A stretch of 7,069 nucleotides of DNA, from positions 1 through 7,069 of the forward strand of contig JABMQA010000638.1 in the NCBI GenBank assembly GCA_013203545.1, written 5' to 3'. Below the pieces are notes generated by a model. The model was given only the letters and a program-made list of their open reading frames with translations, was not told the origin of the DNA and did not search any database. Made by a program: the position numbers and the translations under genes. The stretch's first letter is position 1; each line of letters opens with the position of its first letter. The stretch comes from Bacteroidota bacterium (lineage in GTDB: Bacteria > Bacteroidota > Bacteroidia > Bacteroidales > 4484-276). Below are positions 6,040-7,069 of this stretch, piece after piece.

Positions 6040-6960
6040 ATGAGAGCACCAATCCTTTTATTATGTGTCCTGTTAATATTAGTTGTACCCTCCTGTCAGT
6101 TCAGCAGGAAGGAGCACGCGGATTTACAACCCAACATCATCCTATTCCTGGTTGACGACCTGGGTTGGCAGGACACATCCGAACCGTTCTGGACTGATAC
6201 CACACCCAACAACCGGAAATTCCATACCCCAAATATGGAACGGCTGGCTGATGAGGGCATGAAGTTCACCCAGGCCTATGCCTGCGCTGTTTGTTCCCCA
6301 ACGAGGGTTAGCTTGTTGTCAGGCATGAATGCTGCCCGCCACCGGGTTACCAACTGGACCTTGCGAAGAGGTAAAAACAGCGTGCCCGAACCGGAAAACC
6401 TTAGCATACCTGAATGGAATGTCAACGGTGTACAGGCTGTGGATTCCATCGAGCGATCTATTTATGTTACCCCTTTGCCCCAAATTTTGAAAGACAATGA
6501 TTATCTCACCATTCATTGTGGGAAAGCCCATTTTGGTGCCATCGGAACACCAGGTTCAAATCCGCTGAACCTGGGCTTCGATATCAACATTGCCGGACAC
6601 GCCGCCGGAGCCCCGGGCAGTTATCTGGGCAAAAACAATTTCAGCTCAGCCTGGCGGGGTGGTGGTAAAACATGGGATGTGCCCGGCTTGGGAAAGTACC
6701 ACGGGCAGGACATCAATCTTACAGAAGCCCTCACAAGAGAGGCAATACTGGCTGTGGATAGCGCCCTTTCGGTTAATAAGCCCTTCTATTTGTACATGTC
6801 GCATTATGGCGTTCATACGCCGCTGGAACCGGATGATCGGTTTTATAAGAAATATAAAGACCGGGGCCTGGAAGAACCCGAAGCAAGATACGCCTCCATG
6901 GTCGAGTCAGTAGATAAAAGCCTTGGCGATTTAATGGCTTATCTAATTCTACTTTACTAA
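6040..6960 (+). CDS. Type I sulfatase lipoprotein, N-terminal part only, truncated at an element junction
   Basis: From the ATG at 6040 the reading frame gives 306 aa. This start yields a lipoprotein signal peptide, MRAPILLLCVLLILVVPSC with Cys19 lipidated; an upstream TTG at 6010 is less likely. Recognisable alkaline-phosphatase-fold sulfatase features are the first metal-binding pair in ILFLVDDLGW (Asp39, Asp40), the sulfatase signature CSPTR (Cys85, to be converted to formylglycine, and Arg89), GKAHFGA (Lys162, His164, the usual GK-x-H-x-G), and MSHYGVHTPLE (His259). Type I sulfatases are usually 450-550 aa. Here homology stops after DKSLGDLMAYL, and the last four codons plus the stop come from the terminal repeat of an IS-like element. 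The second metal-ligand motif (D-N) and the C-terminal subdomain are missing, so the product is almost certainly inactive. The intact gene would have cleaved sulfate esters, probably on a polysaccharide; the substrate is not determined. Confidence 0.88.
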   Translation: MRAPILLLCVLLILVVPSCQFSRKEHADLQPNIILFLVDDLGWQDTSEPFWTDTTPNNRKFHTPNMERLADEGMKFTQAYACAVCSPTRVSLLSGMNAARHRVTNWTLRRGKNSVPEPENLSIPEWNVNGVQAVDSIERSIYVTPLPQILKDNDYLTIHCGKAHFGAIGTPGSNPLNLGFDINIAGHAAGAPGSYLGKNNFSSAWRGGGKTWDVPGLGKYHGQDINLTEALTREAILAVDSALSVNKPFYLYMSHYGVHTPLEPDDRFYKKYKDRGLEEPEARYASMVESVDKSLGDLMAYLILLY

Positions 6961-6966
6961 AATAAA
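6947..6966 (+). repeat. Terminal inverted repeat, right copy (20 bp)
   Basis: TTCTACTTTACTAAAATAAA on the plus strand is the exact reverse complement of 19-38. It coincides with the point where sulfatase homology ends. The target duplication that would prove transposition would lie at the far ends of the elements, outside the window. Confidence 0.65.
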
Positions 6967-6971
6967 TTTTC

Positions 6972-7069
6972 TCAATAATACCGATCAATATCCACTTGTC
7001 TTTGTCTATGTCTAATGCGGATATGCTCCATGCAAAGGTCAACCTCTTTTTGTGTAGCAAAGTTGATGG
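6972..7069 (-). CDS. Possible 3' end of a transposase gene (partial, runs off the right edge)
   Basis: On the minus strand a frame open from the window edge ends with TGA at 6972-6974 and gives 31 residues: a start of INFATQKEVDLCMEHI, then a basic, glutamine-rich segment, and a tail of DIDRYY. The stop lies 5 bp inside the terminal repeat, the usual position for a transposase gene end, and a charged, arginine-rich C-terminus would suit a DNA-binding enzyme. Competing frames are open through the same stretch on both strands, so the choice of frame is uncertain. I do not recognise the family. Confidence 0.3.
   Translation of the reverse strand, partial: INFATQKEVDLCMEHIRIRHRQRQVDIDRYY

Larger units (their letters stand above)
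6947..7069 (-). mobile_element. Insertion-sequence-like element, one terminus (right edge of window)
   Basis: The sulfatase frame loses its family pattern right after codon Leu at 6943-6945, and the 20-bp inverted repeat begins at 6947. The base composition also drops from about half G+C to strongly AT-rich at this point. A short open frame ending at 6972 and reading from the right edge would place the 3' end of a transposase gene next to the repeat, as in many IS elements. The remainder of the element lies outside the window, so family and length cannot be given. Confidence 0.55.

Noticed and set aside
6773..7060. Minus-strand open frame of 95 codons at the right edge
   Set aside because: It crosses the element end and continues antisense through the sulfatase coding sequence, so most of it is a shadow. 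Only the part right of 6972 could belong to an element gene, and a different frame with a stop just inside the repeat fits better.
1..7069. CRISPR arrays, tRNA and rRNA genes, riboswitches
   Set aside because: I saw no regularly spaced repeats, no tRNA cloverleaf or rRNA-like sequence, and no riboswitch core that I recognise on either strand.

Overview
The window looks like chromosomal DNA from a member of the Bacteroidota. The evidence is a lipoprotein with an acidic stretch right after the lipobox cysteine (C-K-K-D-D-D-D), two good matches to the TAnnTTTG promoter element of this phylum, a TPR-containing LytS-type kinase paired with a LytTR response regulator, a type I sulfatase, and AT-rich intergenic DNA without clear Shine-Dalgarno sites. 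I cannot place it below phylum.

Layout from left to right. Positions 1-38 look like the end of an insertion-sequence-like element. Next, on the minus strand, comes an exported protein of 418 aa with two copies of a lipocalin-like domain (113-1369). An intergenic stretch (1370-1558) holds two strong hairpins, one of them resembling a Bacteroidota REP-type repeat. Then, still on the minus strand, lie a small lipoprotein (1559-2032) and, just upstream of it, a stand-alone LytTR DNA-binding protein (2093-2425); these two probably form one operon. The stretch 2426-2859 has a promoter candidate, a direct repeat with a 21-bp period that would suit a LytTR operator, and a possible 51-codon ORF on the plus strand. 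A sensor kinase and response regulator pair follows on the minus strand (3602-5749 and 2860-3609, overlapping by 8 bp). The region 5750-6039 separates it from a divergent sulfatase lipoprotein gene (6040-6960). That gene loses homology after about 300 codons, exactly where a second insertion-sequence-like end begins (6947-7069).

How it may work together. The kinase carries a signal peptide, periplasmic TPR repeats, one membrane helix and a cytoplasmic histidine-kinase module. It would phosphorylate the LytTR response regulator. The stand-alone LytTR protein has no receiver domain and probably controls its own promoter and the downstream lipoprotein. Short blocks are shared between the regions upstream of the two LytTR loci, so the loci may be co-regulated or related by duplication. 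This is inference.

The strongest structural signal is a 20-bp perfect inverted repeat, 19-38 against 6947-6966. It places matching element ends at both edges, with the sulfatase broken at the right one. Either two copies of the same element bracket the segment, or the sequence is an assembly contig that stopped inside two copies. I found no CRISPR array, tRNA or rRNA, and no gene set that I can call a new system with confidence.
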